Below are positions 32,925-44,198 of a DNA stretch of 64,000 nucleotides, piece by piece. Source of the DNA: Ipomoea triloba (lineage: Eukaryota; Streptophyta; Magnoliopsida; Solanales; Convolvulaceae); assembly GCF_003576645.1 (NCBI RefSeq), contig NC_044924.1:22665912-22729911 (forward strand), read 5' to 3'. The position numbers and the translations under genes were made by a program. The notes below the pieces were generated by a model, which did not search any database, was not told where the DNA came from, and saw only the letters and a list, made by a program, of their open reading frames with translations. The first letter of the stretch is position 1, and each line of letters opens with the position of its first letter.

Positions 32925-33680
32925 CAGTGTTGTAAAAATCGCGCCTAGGCACCGGATGGTCGCAGCAAGGAAGGCCGGATCGGCCTCCTCCGCGGCCGTC
33001 CGGCTAGGCGGCGCCTAGACCGCCTAGCCGGCCAAATCGTCTCCCCCGATCAGTTTTATTTTATTATTATTTTTTTTGGTTTCTTCTTCGTGAATGAAGA
33101 AGAACTCAGAACTGCCTTCATAGACACAGACCAACACTTATCAAAACTCCTTTTGTTGGTGGAGTCGGCTGCGATCTGTTGAGGCTTGTGACTACGATCT
33201 GTTGATGGAGCCGACTGCGATCTGTTGAGGCCTGAGGGCTGTGTCAAAAGTGTGGCGGTGGGAAGGTCTGCCGCCGTGAGAGTGGCGGAGTGCAAAGAGG
33301 AAGAGAGTTGCGATTGGTGGGCGAAGAAGGCAGAGTGGCAGATCTGATGCGTTGAGGTCTCAAGGAAGAGAGGCAAATCTGATTTTCTGATGGTTGTTTT
33401 ACAGATGAAAAGTTGAAAACAAATAGTGATAAGGGGAGAAGACAAATAGTGATATCATTGAGTACTGGAATGGTTTTGGAGATTCAGTGGGCGGAGAAGA
33501 CAAAAGAAATTATGGTTTTGGAATTTCAAGAGGCAGATATGGGGAACAGTACTGGAAGCTAAAATTCCTATAAACATTAAAACTAAAAAAAAAAAGAATT
33601 AAAAATAAAAAATAAAAACAAATCGGTCGCCTAGGCGCCCCCTAAGTGCCTAGGAGCGCCTAGCGATTTTTGCAACCTTG
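32925..33680. mobile_element. Non-autonomous hAT-type element in copia gag, 756 bp
   Basis: Ends CAGTGTTGTAAAAATCGC and, reversed, CAAGGTTGCAAAAATCGC. Flanks GTTTTGTG (32917-32924) and GTTTTGTA (33681-33688) form an 8-bp duplication with one mismatch. Subterminal GCCTAGGCG-type repeats occur at both ends. Gag continues in register across it. Confidence 0.85.
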
Positions 33681-34235
33681 GTTTTGTATGACTCTGTTAT
33701 TGAAGCCACCACATAGTCATATTTCATCGGCATAGTTCGAAGAACTTTTTCAACCACTGCACCATCTTCAATCATATTTTCATATAACCTCATCTTATTC
33801 ACTTGATCAATAAGACGAGTGAAATACGTATCTACTGTTTCTGTAGAGGTTATCTCACATTGATCGTACAACCTTCTCAACAACTGCAACTTCGACTTAT
33901 GTGCTCGATCAACTCCTTTGTGTGACACCATTAGGATGTCCCAAGCTTGCTTTGCTTTTTGAGCACGAGCTAATTGCCCAAAAATTGAGTAATCAACACC
34001 TTAGTGAGTCTTTCCCAAGGCTAATTGATCTAGCCGTATAGCGGTTGCATCAGCTCCTTCTTGTAGACCGGGATCAACATAGCTCCAAAGATTATGAGCT
34101 TTAAAATGTGTGGTCATCATAATTTGCCAATAATTGTAATCGAGTTTCCCATCTAATTTGGGACCCGACCATAAAATATTGAAATTTTTGGCCATATTTG
34201 ACTACGGAAAATATCTCGGGGTTGGAAGGTTAGCA

Positions 34236-34248
34236 GGCTCTAATACCA
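34236..34248 (-). other. Copia primer-binding site
   Basis: Minus TGGTATTAGAGCC, one mismatch from the classical initiator-Met tRNA complement TGGTATCAGAGCC, two bases inside the 5' LTR. Confidence 0.75.
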
Positions 34249-34250
34249 AA

Positions 34251-34256
34251 TGTAAG

Positions 34257-34303
<47 letters not shown>
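34251..34303 (-). repeat. 5' LTR of the copia element, piece 1
   Basis: TGTAAGATAT followed by an AT microsatellite, interrupted by the gypsy element. The rest of this LTR is at 41551-41862. Confidence 0.85.
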
Positions 34304-34309
<6 letters not shown>

Positions 34310-34843
34310 TATATAAAGGCGACTGGGTAGATGAGTCGGTCGGTAGGAAGAGAAAGCTAATAGAACACTGATATGCAAGGCTCGCTTTGACTCCTTCAGA
34401 GGTCGGTTGGTAGGAGAAGAAAGCCCATAAAGCGTCAATACCCTGAAACATGCGAGGTCCGTCCCGACTCTTTGGGGTCGGTCGGAAGAGGAACTGGCTG
34501 ACTGAGTGTATAAGGCTGTCGGCTGGTCTTCGGCGGACTCCTAAGGACACTCGGTGAAGACGAAGGATCGAGAGAACCAACGGACGATCATGAGAGAACG
34601 ACTATCATTATGAGCATTTAATGTCTTTTATGAGCTATTATTTATATCATTGATTAGGAGATTAAGTGTGTAACCGCCCAGGTGCGTGAGATATATAGCT
34701 ATACGGGACCCTTTGAGTGGGGAGGAGAAGGAGTGAGAAAGACTAAGCAACTTGAGAATTTATATCAAATACACCTATTGTTCTTGTAATTTTTCGGTAG
34801 TGTTGGCCCGCCGGCCGATCGCCTGAAGATCGGGAAACCATCA
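34304..34843 (+). repeat. 5' LTR of the Tat-like element
   Basis: 540 bp. A TATA-like GAGATATATAGCTATA occurs near 34687, upstream of the part retained in the 3' copy. The segment 34722-34843 matches 41429-41550 with very few differences. Confidence 0.9.
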
Positions 34844-34844
34844 C

Positions 34845-34862
34845 TGGCGCCGTCTGTGGGGA
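34845..34862 (+). other. Primer-binding site of the Tat-like element
   Basis: TGGCGCCGTCTGTGGGGA directly after the LTR, a sequence often found at this position in plant Tat-type gypsy elements. Confidence 0.8.
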
Positions 34863-34894
34863 TCGAATAAAAGTGCAGCATCTCCGGTGAAGCA

Positions 34895-37800
34895 ATGAGA
34901 GAGGCAAGTAAGGCAATCAGTGCGGGGGGACGACCTCGTTCCAACGACTTACGAGAGCAGTTGGGCCGGTCTAATGGCCGCGATTTGCGAGAACAACTAG
35001 CTTGACCTAACAGTCAAGACTTAAGAGAACAGATATCAGGGCATCTCAATGGAGCGCCCTCTGGCGGAGCCGATTTAAGAGAACAACTGGGACGACAAAA
35101 CGGCCAAGACTTGAGGGAGCGTTTGAACCGGCAGACTTCCCGGCACACCAGGGAGTCCCGTCAAGGTACGATAAGTAACCGACCTCCACCCGGGGAGTTG
35201 GAACAAATTGTAGTTCAAGTCATCAATGAGGTCGAAAGACGAAGGCTTGAGAACCTCGGCACAAACAATCAGACCGATCCCGTTCGACCAGCGGGAGAGG
35301 GGACCGCGAACCATCAAGTTATTGAGCAGGAAGGGCATCACAGGGAGGATCACCTGGCCCCCCGTCGAGAAGACGGCAGGCGTCGGGAGGTAGCCCGGTC
35401 CGTTATGGATCGTCTAAGTGACCCCCAGGGAAATCCGTTGCGAAACCCACCCCGCGGGAACCCGGATCGACCGAACGGCAATCACCAAGAACGTCAAGCC
35501 GCGGCGGCTTAGCGGAGGGTATAGGCCGCTATATCGGAAAGTAGCGCGGAATCTCCCCCGGAACCTAAGTACCGCCGAAGTCAAATGGAAGGCTTCGAGC
35601 GCAGGTTACAAAACCTACAGGATCAATTTGAAGGCAAGGTGAGGCCTTCCGCTGAGAATCTATTAACCTCCTCACCCTTCATGGACGAAATTATGGATTA
35701 TCGGGCTCCCGCGGACCTAAAAATCCCGGAACATGCTACTTCCGATGGGACGGGGGATCCCCAAGAACATCTGGTCAGTTATCAGGCCAAAATGCAAGTC
35801 TTAGGGGTAGAAGAGCCACTTATGTGCAAGGCTTTCCTCCCTACTCTCAAGGGACTCGCCCAAAAATGGTTTTTGGCACTGCCAAGCCGTTCCATTCGGT
35901 GCTTCAATGATTTAGCCGACCGATTCCTTACTCATTACGCCGTAAACATCAAGCTGCAGCGCAATCTTACCCACTTGAGCAGAATCAGTCAAGATGAGGG
36001 AGAAGCTCTGAACACGTATCTGGCTAGCTGGCAAAAGGAAGTACAAACTATCGAGGGGTTAGACGAGCAAGTAGCTATCACCTTTTTCATGGAGTCGCTC
36101 CGAGCGGGCAAATTGTTTATTGATCTTCACAATGATCGCCCAAAGACGTATGTGGAGGCTATCCAAAGAGCCAGTCGCCAGGTAGACACAAAAGAGGCTG
36201 TGAGACAGAAACGGCAGCGAGAAGCTGCCGGGTCCAGCGCTAAGCGATCACGACCTGAGTCCAGGAGTCGAGCGGAACCTGAGCGCCCTAGTCGCACTAA
36301 GGTTCGACGAGGAGCTGAGAGGGTGGGGGCTCCGCCCCCTCGCCTTACCGTGGCCCAACCCGTGCATGAGGTAAAAGATACCTTACCTCCCCCTCCGCCT
36401 CTGAAACCTGGAGATCAGCCCGAGATCTTACCTCCGGGAGGGGCCCCGTCGAAATACTGTCGATATCACCGATCGACTACACATACCACGGAGGAATGTT
36501 TTTACCTGCGCAAAGAAATAGAGGCCATGATACAGAAGGGTGCTCCACCTCCACCTAATCAATGGAGGCGACATCCGCGTTCCGATAAAACAGATTCGCG
36601 CTCCGATCGAGGAAAACAACCCGCCTCTAAGGAAGAGGAGACTAATTGGAAGCACAAACCTGTTATCAACATGATAGTAGGAGGACCGGAAGGAGGGGAC
36701 TCATCCGGTTCTCGGAAAGCTTGGGCTCGACAACTATATGAGGGGACCATCTACGGTCGGGACGACAGTCTAAAATAGGTATGTCGAGAACCCATTTTGT
36801 TTACCGATGAGGACGTACCCCGAAGCTAACACCCCCATCGGGATGCTTTGGTTATCGCCATGGACGTCCATGGCCCGGTAGTCCGAAGAGTCCTAGTGGA
36901 CACAGGGAGTAGCGTGAACATCTTGTATCTAGAGGTGTTTGAGAGATTGGGGTTACAACGTAACAAGCTAAAACCTGTGAAAACACCTTTGGCCGGTTTT
37001 ACCGGGGACTCAATCGAGTCAGAGGGATCCATACGTTTGCCGGTTGAAATCGGGACCTTTCCCAACCTTCGAAGCATAGACATGGAATTTGTGGTAGTCG
37101 ACCTATCCTGCTCCCATAATATGATTCTAGGGCGACCTGGATTAGAAGATTTGGGTGCTCTCATCTCCCTCGAACATCTTTGTCTGAAATTCCAGACTCC
37201 CAATGGGATCGGAGTCGCTCGGTGCGACCAGAAGGCAGCTCGGGATTGTTATTTACAGTCCTGCCGAGAGATTGGGAAAAAGGACCTGAGGATTCACGCT
37301 ATCACTAGTCGGGAGGAACAGTTAAAGAGTCTTGACCGACCCGAGCCGGCTGTAGAACTAGAAGAAATTGAGATTGACCCTTCGCGCCCTGAGAGACGGG
37401 TAAAGATCGGAGTGGGTTTGGCTGAGAAAGTCAAACAAGAAATCATCCAGGAATTGCAAAAATATCAGAAGGTATTTGCATGGGGCCCTGAAGACATGCC
37501 GGGAGTTGACCGGTCGGTCATTTGCCACCGACTGGCCGTCAACCCTAACCACAAACTCGTAATTCAGAAGACAAGATACCTCTTGGCGGATCGACGAGAA
37601 TTCGTTAAGAAGGAGGTGGAAACCTTGATGGCTGCGCATCATATCCGTGAGGTAAAGTACCCGGACTGGCTTGCCAACGTAGTGCTTGTGCCGAAGCCTC
37701 CCGCTTGGCGAATGTGCATGGATTACACAGATCTTAATCAAGCTTGCCCAAAAGATCCTTTCCCTTTACCAAGGATCGATCAGTTGGTGGACGAGACGGC

Positions 37801-40639
37801 TGGCTGTGATTTATTGAGTTTCATGGACGCCTTCCGGGGCTATCATCAAATCTTCATGCACCCCGCTGACGAAGAGAAGACTGCTTTTATTACTCCAGAT
37901 GGGGTATACTGCTATCGGGTAATGCCTTTTGGTCTAAAAAATGTCGGGGCCACTTATACCCGAATGGTAGGACGATTGTTCAGAGATTTGCTAGGAAAGT
38001 CCATGGCAGCCTATGTGGATGACATGCTTGTGAAAAGCAAAGATGAAGGAACTCACGCGAGGGATTTGGCGGCTACCTTTGCCATAATGGAAAAATACAA
38101 TCTGTGATTGAACCCAAAAAAGTGCGCCTTTGCGGTACGAGGAGGAAAGTTCCTTGGTTATATGGTCACCCGGAAAGGAATCGAGCCCAACCCTGAAAAG
38201 GTGAAGGCTATACTTGATATGCAGCCTCCCGGGACCTTGAAGGAATTACAAAGGTTAACGGGGCGACTCGCAGCCTTAAACAAATTCCTGTCTAAATCAG
38301 CAGACCGGGCCTTACCTTTTTTCGAAGCTATGAAGAAGAGGGAAGGGTTTCGCTGGACAGAAGAATGCCAGAAGTCGTTTGACGAGTTAAAAGAATACTT
38401 ACAGACTCCGCCACTGCTATCTACTCCGAAGGAAGGGGAAGTGTTATTCCTCTATCTAGCCGCCTCCCAAAAGGCTGTTAGTTCTGTGTTAATCCGAGAG
38501 GAGGAGCGAGTACAGCATCCGGTCTATTATGTTAGTCGAGCCTTAAAGGCCTCGGAGATTCGTTATACCCCCTTGGAAAAGGTGGTGTACGCTCTGGTGA
38601 TCACCGCTAGGAAGCTGGTACCGTACCTCCAGGCTCATCCCATCCGAGTCTTAACCGACCAGCTTCTGGCAGGTGTTCTGCGAAATCCCAACTCGTCAGG
38701 GCGTTTGGTAAAGTGGGTCGTAGAGCTCACACAATATGGGATTGAGTATCACCCTCGCCCCTCGGTGAAAGGTCAGGCCTTAGCCGATTTTATAGTAGAA
38801 TGCACCGCTCAGAGTCCTGAACCCAACGCCAAGGGCCCTGAGGAAGGGGATTGGTGGGAAATGCACGCCGATGGAGCCGCCAGTCAACACCATTGCGGAG
38901 GTGGAATCATATTGACGACTCCTGAAGGTTTCCGTTTATACTATTCATTAGCGTATGAGTTCAGAGCCTCGAATAATGAAGTTGAGTATGAGGCCGTGAT
39001 CGGAGGATTGCGGATGGCCAAGGCCCTTAAAGTTCAGAAGATCCAGATAAAGACCGATCCCCGCTTAGTGGTCGGACAAGTAACCGGAACATGTGAGGCG
39101 AAGAATGAAAGACTCGGACGATATAAAAAAGTCACTGAGGGACTTCTGGGTGAATTTGAAGCTTATGAGTTAGAGCACGTGCCCTGCGCTGAGAACACAG
39201 AGGCCGATATTCTGTCCAAAATGGCCTTAGGAGGAATACCGGATCATCTCATCAGAATCTGTCAGAATGAACGAGTCTCGCTACCCAGCATAGAACCGAA
39301 ATTCGTTCCAGAAGACGTTTGTATCACTGAGGAACTGGACTCTGAGGAACATCCGGAAGTATTCTGGATGGAGGAAATTCGTAGCTATAAGGAAATAGGG
39401 GACCTCCCTGACGATCCGGCCGAAGCAGCGAAAATCCATAGACGATCCCCTGCGTATGTGTTGATAGACGGTCACATGTACAAGAAGCCCTTCGGGGGAC
39501 CGTTGCTAAGGTGTTTGTTCCCTTCTGAGGCAAACCAAGTTATGGAGGAGGCGCATCGAGGAATTTGTTCAGCTCATCAAGGGGCCCATACGCTAGCCCG
39601 CAAGATAGTGTTACAAGGATATTATTGGCCCACTATGGTCAAGGACTGTATCAACCGAGTCGCTAGATGTGCGATATGTCAGTCTTTCGCCAAGAAAGAC
39701 ACTCGGCCGACCTCTTTTTATACTCCGATTACGGTAGCTATTCCCTTTGCCAAATGGGGAATTGATATCGTTGGGCCGTTGCCCCAGGTACCTGGACAGC
39801 TACGATTTTGTGTGGTGGCTGTGGATTATTTCACCAAATGGGTAGAAGTTGAGCCCTTGGCAACTATCACTGAATTTCAATGTCGCAAGTTCCTTTGGAG
39901 GAAGGTCATTTGTCGATTCGGGCTCCCGGAGCACCTAGTTAGTGACAATGGAAGACAGTTCGATTGCCGACCCTTTAGAGACTTTTGCCAACAGTACGGA
40001 ATCCGATACACCAGGGTCTCTGTAGCTTACCCCCAGGCCAATGGTCAGGTCGAGAATGTTAATCGAACCATTGTGGATGGAATCCAAAGAAAGTTAAATG
40101 ACCTGGGAGGAACCTGGGTTGATGAGTTAGATCGAGTCCTATGGGCGTATCGAACGACTCCTCGGAGAGCAACCGGGGAGACTCCATTCTCCCTTACTTA
40201 TGGCTTCGAGGCCAAGGTACCTACCGAGATTACCACCCCAACCCTTCGGGTGTTACAGTACAACGACGATGAAAATGAAGAAAATCTGCAAATAGAGAAG
40301 AACTTCCTTGAAGAAAGGAGGGACGCGGCGTATGGACGAATGGCCGAATATCAGCAGTCGGTCAAACGCTATTATGATAAGAGAGTAAAGGAGAAGAAGT
40401 TTCAGGAGGGAGATCTGGTCTTAAGAGACCGGGACACCAGTCAACCTAATCAAAGGGGGAAATTTACAATCAAATGGGAAGGTCCTTACCGAATCAGAGA
40501 AGTCATTCGCCCGGGAACATACCGTTTGGAGACCCCGGAAAGGCGGGCTGTGGAAAGAAAATGGAATGCGGTGCACCTGAAGAAATTCTTTGTGGAAAGA
40601 AAATGGAATGCGGTGCACCTGAAGAAATTCTTTCAGTAG
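34895..40639 (+). pseudogene. Tat-like gag-pol: one frame, six in-frame stops, no frameshift
   Basis: From the ATG at 34895 the same frame runs to 40639. Gag begins with repeated DLREQLGRSNG-like units, has EHLVSYQAKMQVLGVEEPLM and a CRYH...EECFYL motif (about 36460). Protease: VLVDTGSSVNILYL (about 36893). Reverse transcriptase: CMDYTDLNQACPKDPFPLPR, MPFGLKNVGATY, YVDDMLVKS. A first RNase H region (LFLYLAASQKAVSSVL) is followed by a second, plant Tat-type RNase H (HADGAASQHHCGGG, NNEVEYEAVIGGL, KTDPRLVVGQ, NTEADILSKMA). Integrase: C-x2-C finger, GIDIVGPLPQ, LVSDNGRQFD, QANGQVENVNR. Stops at 35003, 35510, 35522, 36776, 36827 and 38105 inactivate it. The C-terminal VERKWNAVHLKKFF is duplicated in frame. 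Confidence 0.93.
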
Positions 40640-41428
40640 AAGGTTAGGCTTTTAAAAGATTGTAATGAATTCTTTCAGTAGAAGGTTAGGCTTTTAAAAG
40701 ATTGTAATGAAAGTCATGAATTTTAATAGAGTGATCACTTTTTTACGACATCTTGTTTTGAGGGGACATATGAGTCTGGCAGTCTGTCTGCCTTTGAGTG
40801 AGTTAGGTCATATGAGTCTGGCAGTCTGTCTGCCTTTGAGTGAGTTAGGTTATATGAGTCTGGCAGTCTGTCTGCCTTTGAGTGAGTTAGGTTGAGATAA
40901 CCTAAGTCTCATTTCGATCCTCGGATCCTTATGAGTCTGGCAGTCTGTTTGCCTTTGAGTGAGTTAGGTTGAGATAACCTAAGTCTCATTTCGATCCTTG
41001 GATCCTTATGAGTCTGGTAGTCTGTCTGCCTTTGAGTGAGTTAGGTTGAGATAACCTAAGTCTCATTTCGGTCTTTGGATCCTTATGAGTCTGGCAGTCT
41101 GTCTGCCTTTGAGTGAGTTAGGTTGAGATAACCTAAATCTCATTTCGGTCCTCGGATCCTTATGAGTCTGGCAGTCTGTCTGCCTTTGAGTGAGTTAGGT
41201 TGAGATAACCTAAATCTCATTTCGATCCTCGGATCCTTATGAGTCTGGCGATCTGTCTGCCTTTGAGTAAGTTAGGGTGAGATAATCTAAGTCTCATTTC
41301 GATCCTTGGATCCTTATGAGTCGGGCAGTCTATCTGCCTTTGAGCGAGTTAGGTTGAGATAACCTAAGCCTCATTTCGATCCTCGGATCCTTGTGAGTCT
41401 GGCAGACTATCTACCCTTGAAAAAGGTT
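40640..41428 (+). repeat. 42-bp duplications and 77-bp minisatellite after pol
   Basis: ATTCTTTCAG recurs at 40627 and 40669 (42 bp). ATGAGTCTGGCAGTC starts at 40770, 40812 and 40854 (42 bp), then at 40931, 41008, 41085, 41162, 41239, 41316 and 41393 (77 bp each). Each 77-bp unit contains the dyad TTAGGTTGAGATAACCTAA. It occupies the place of the 3' non-coding region; no polypurine tract is left. Confidence 0.95.
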
Positions 41429-41548
41429 GAGGAGAAGGAGTGAGAAAGACTAAGCAACTTGAGAATTTATATCAAATACACCTATTGTTCTTGTAATTTT
41501 CCGGTAGTGTTGGCCCGCCGGCCGATCGCCTGAAGATCGGGAAACCAT

Positions 41549-41550
<2 letters not shown>
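41429..41550 (+). repeat. 3' LTR of the Tat-like element, truncated
   Basis: Only the last 122 bp (GAGGAGAAGG to CCATCA) are present. The first about 418 bp, including the TATA-like site, and the adjoining polypurine tract are gone. Confidence 0.9.
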
Positions 41551-41593
<43 letters not shown>

Positions 41594-41862
41594 CATACAC
41601 GTATATATAAGAGAGAAAGAGGAATAGAAATGATTTCCAATTGATGATGAAAAGCTTTGAAACACACATACTTATTGTAAATGATAAGGCTAGAAATTAG
41701 GGAATCAAACCACTAATGCTCCATAACTCCACCTAGCACACACCTCACGTACACCTCTCATTCCTATTATTAAGCATGATACTGCCCCATTATTTTCCTA
41801 ACAAATTAACTAACTACTTGGTTTAACATTATAATAATAATATTATTATTATTATTATAACA
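41551..41862 (-). repeat. 5' LTR of the copia element, piece 2
   Basis: Continues the TA microsatellite and then matches the 3' LTR to its TGTTATAATAAT (minus) start. Followed by the CTCTC duplication. Confidence 0.9.
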
Positions 41863-41867
41863 CTCTC

Positions 41868-41924
<57 letters not shown>

Positions 41925-42162
41925 AGTACCTCATAAAAGAAAAGAAAGGAAACACTATTACAAACAAGTAATATATATAACACGATTTGTCCCTAAAATA
42001 CAAAAACAAAAAATTAAAAAGTTTTCTTTTCAATATATCAAATAAAATTTTCATATATATTAAACACGAGTAAAATCATATAAAAAAGAAAGGCGAGTTT
42101 GCTTCTTATTGTCGTGTTTGTAACTGTGTAGAGCACTGTGAAGTGTGGTGTAGTAGTAGGCA
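41868..42162. other. AT-rich flank with a TA microsatellite
   Basis: TA repeat at about 41873-41919, then AT-rich sequence with no gene. Confidence 0.6.
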
Positions 42163-42170
42163 CTTCTAAA

Positions 42171-42672
42171 CAGGGACGAAGCTAGAAATTTCTTCTAGCG
42201 AGGGCGAAGTATTAAAATAAAATAGATAGTTAAAAAAAAAAGAAATACTTAAGAAATATAATCATAAATATTATTGAATCTATGTGATAAATAAAACACA
42301 TCAAAATTTTATAAAAATATTCATAACAAAATATGAAACATAATTAATTTGATAAATTAATTCAAATAGAAAACACATTATAAATTACATCTCATTATTA
42401 ATATATAAAAAAATTATATATATATTAAATAATCAATATAGCTTTGCACACAAGATTCGAACGCATGACCTTTCATACGGCAAAATGTAACATTACCATC
42501 TTATCTAGCTAATCCATTGTCTATAATATTTGTTTTCATATATTTATATCGAAAACATGTACTATATATACATATATACATATATACATATAAAGCTATA
42601 TATGGGGTGAGGGTGAGGGTGGGGTGAGTGCGGGCAGCAGCCCCCACTGCTCCCACAGTGGCTTCGTCACTA
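42171..42672. mobile_element. Non-autonomous hAT-like element, 502 bp
   Basis: Starts CAGGGACGAAGC and ends with the reverse of TAGTGACGAAGC (10 of 12 match). Flanks CTTCTAAA (42163-42170) and CTTCTAGA (42673-42680) match at 7 of 8. The GGGTGAGGG repeats near 42605 are internal to it. Confidence 0.7.
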
Positions 42673-42680
42673 CTTCTAGA

Positions 42681-43388
42681 GGAATCTGTAAGTATATATA
42701 AAAGAAAGTAACGTATGGTTTTGAACTTGTGGAGTGTGTATGGAAAGTGATAGGTATGTGAGGGATTGGCGGAACTAGCGAAATTTCGTTGAAAAAATAG
42801 TAGAACCATCCCATTAGATGATTTTTCCAAGCTTTTGTGCCACATGGAAGAGAAAGAGGGAGTGGGTTTTCCTTGCAAAGGCCCAACTGTGATATGCTCT
42901 GATAAAATAGATTCACAACTAAATACTCTGATATGTTCTGATCCTAAATTTGATATGCTCTAACTTACTGCCCTACCAATCACGATTTAAAAACCAGAAA
43001 CCTTCAACTAAACAACCAAAACAAAACATAATGAAATAAACCAAACCAATGCCAAAACTCAATTGCATAGCTTATTGTTGCCAAACATACACAGGCATAA
43101 AGTGTCACACAACTTTGCATAATTTTTTAATAGCATCACCTAGTATATCTAAAATTAGTTAATACAATTATTAATTTTAAATGAAAAAATAATACAATAT
43201 TATTATGCATGTTATATTTAGAAAACGTTTGGCATTAATATTATGCATGCTAGTTACCTAGTTTTTATTACTCCATTTACTCAGTTTGATATTTATAATT
43301 CAACGTTACATAATACAAATACTACATCATATATAAATTTTCTAAATGTAAAATAGACCAGCTTAAAGCTTTTGGGCACTCTACGAAG
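42681..43388. other. Spacer with a reverse copy of the 28605 repeat
   Basis: No gene. 42885-42975 matches 28605-28695 in reverse. The remainder is AT-rich. Confidence 0.6.
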
Positions 43389-43936
43389 AGGCGTCCACAG
43401 TTCGGTTCCGGTTTGGACCTCCGATTCGCGGTTCCAAGATAGCCGGAACCGGAATCGGAACCTTAAAAGGACGGTTTCAGTCCGGTTCCAGAATCGGCGG
43501 TTCTGATTGGAACCGTCGATTCTAACCGGACTTGTTATTATTTTGCGCATTAGCGCAAATAATGCAAATTGAGCTGACGCAGCAGCGCAAAATACACTGT
43601 TGCGTCAGCTAATTAAATTTGGGTTGATGCACTAGTCCTTTAGGCTCTAACATATTATGAAGTATGTAATATAATATACTCCCTCTGTCCCATTTTACCT
43701 GTCCTATTTACTATTCATTGGTCAAACCAACTCTTTCTTCTTTACTTATTTTTTTTAGTAATTTTTTATTATTTTTAAATTTAATTTTTTGTGTTTAATA
43801 GTACTTTTAATGTAGTTTCTAAATATATAAATTTTATATATTAATGCTAAACTTAATATTATGAAAAATTGGATTAAAAATTACTTTAGTCAAGCATCGT
43901 TAAACGAACCAGACAACCATTTTGGGACGGAGGTAG

Positions 43937-43978
<42 letters not shown>

Positions 43979-44098
43979 GATTCCAAATCGGAACCTTATA
44001 GGTTCCAGTTCTTAACTGGAACCGTTCGTACGGTTTTGGTTCCGGTCTGGTTCCAACAGTGCATGGTTCGGTTGGAACCGAACCGTGGTAATCTCTAA
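43389..44098. mobile_element. Probable non-autonomous hAT with GGAACCG subterminal repeats
   Basis: AGAGGCGTCCACAGTTCGG at the left and, reversed, an AGAGATTACCACGGTTCGG-like end at the right. Flanks CTCTACGA and CTCTACAT are a weak 8-bp duplication. CGGTTCC/GGAACCG words crowd both ends. A Stowaway MITE lies inside. Confidence 0.55.
43679..43936. mobile_element. Stowaway MITE (Tc1/mariner), 258 bp
   Basis: CTCCCTCTGTCCCATTTT at the left and TTTTGGGACGGAGGTAG at the right, with TA on both sides (43677-43678 and 43937-43938). The classical Stowaway terminus. Confidence 0.93.
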
Positions 44099-44149
44099 CT
44101 CTACATTTAGACCAAAATCCTCCTTATCACATAAGAAGTTGTGCACACT

Positions 44150-44157
44150 GCACTATA

Positions 44158-44197
<40 letters not shown>

Positions 44198-44198
44198 G
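44150..44198. repeat. TG/TA microsatellite
   Basis: A TG run passing into a TA run, just upstream of the solo LTR. Confidence 0.9.

Larger units (their letters stand above)
29569..34195 (-). pseudogene. Copia gag-pol, multiply broken
   Basis: Minus order. Gag (34195-33681, resuming below 32925): MAKNFNILWSGPKLDGKLDY, UBN2-type helices, RG-rich tail, knuckle CYNCGKYGHKIADC. Protease FLDTGCSNHMCG (about 32500). Integrase (about 32030-31249): CEICLIGTKH, FVTFIDDFSRK, LRTDRGTEY, then NGVAERKNR preceded by a stop. The reverse transcriptase is almost all missing: the reading passes from the post-integrase KAYKLYNAE to [12 protein letters not shown] and YFLGLEV, with no catalytic YVDD, indicating a deletion. 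RNase H follows (GSLRYLVETRPDISF, TDSDWAG, VALSTVEA then a stop, and FCDNKSVISLTKNPVFHGRS, HIDIKYHKIRE after an insertion). It cannot encode an active polyprotein. Confidence 0.88.
34304..41550 (+). mobile_element. Tat-like Ty3/gypsy element nested in the copia LTR
   Basis: 5' LTR 34304-34843 (TGATGG...CCATCA), primer-binding region, one long broken gag-pol frame, a minisatellite region, and a 3' LTR reduced to its last 122 bp. ATATA flanks both ends, but inside a TA microsatellite this is weak evidence by itself. Confidence 0.9.
29245..41862 (-). mobile_element. Ty1/copia retrotransposon, defective, hosting nested insertions
   Basis: LTRs at 29245-29559 (3') and, interrupted, 34251-34303 plus 41551-41862 (5'). 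Target duplication CTCTC at 29240-29244 and 41863-41867. A polypurine AAAGGAGGCAATG (minus) adjoins the 3' LTR and TGGTATTAGAGCC adjoins the 5' LTR. A MITE sits in gag, an unknown insert in RNase H and a complete gypsy element in the 5' LTR. Confidence 0.92.

Noticed and set aside
33056..33445. 129-codon ORF on the minus strand
   Set aside because: Lies within the hAT-type element in copia gag, low complexity, no recognised domain.
40770..41422. CRISPR-like array
   Set aside because: Units are contiguous tandem repeats without unique spacers, in a plant retroelement.
42600..42640. Telomere-like GGGTGAGGG repeats
   Set aside because: Not the plant TTTAGGG unit, very short, and internal to a non-autonomous hAT-like element.
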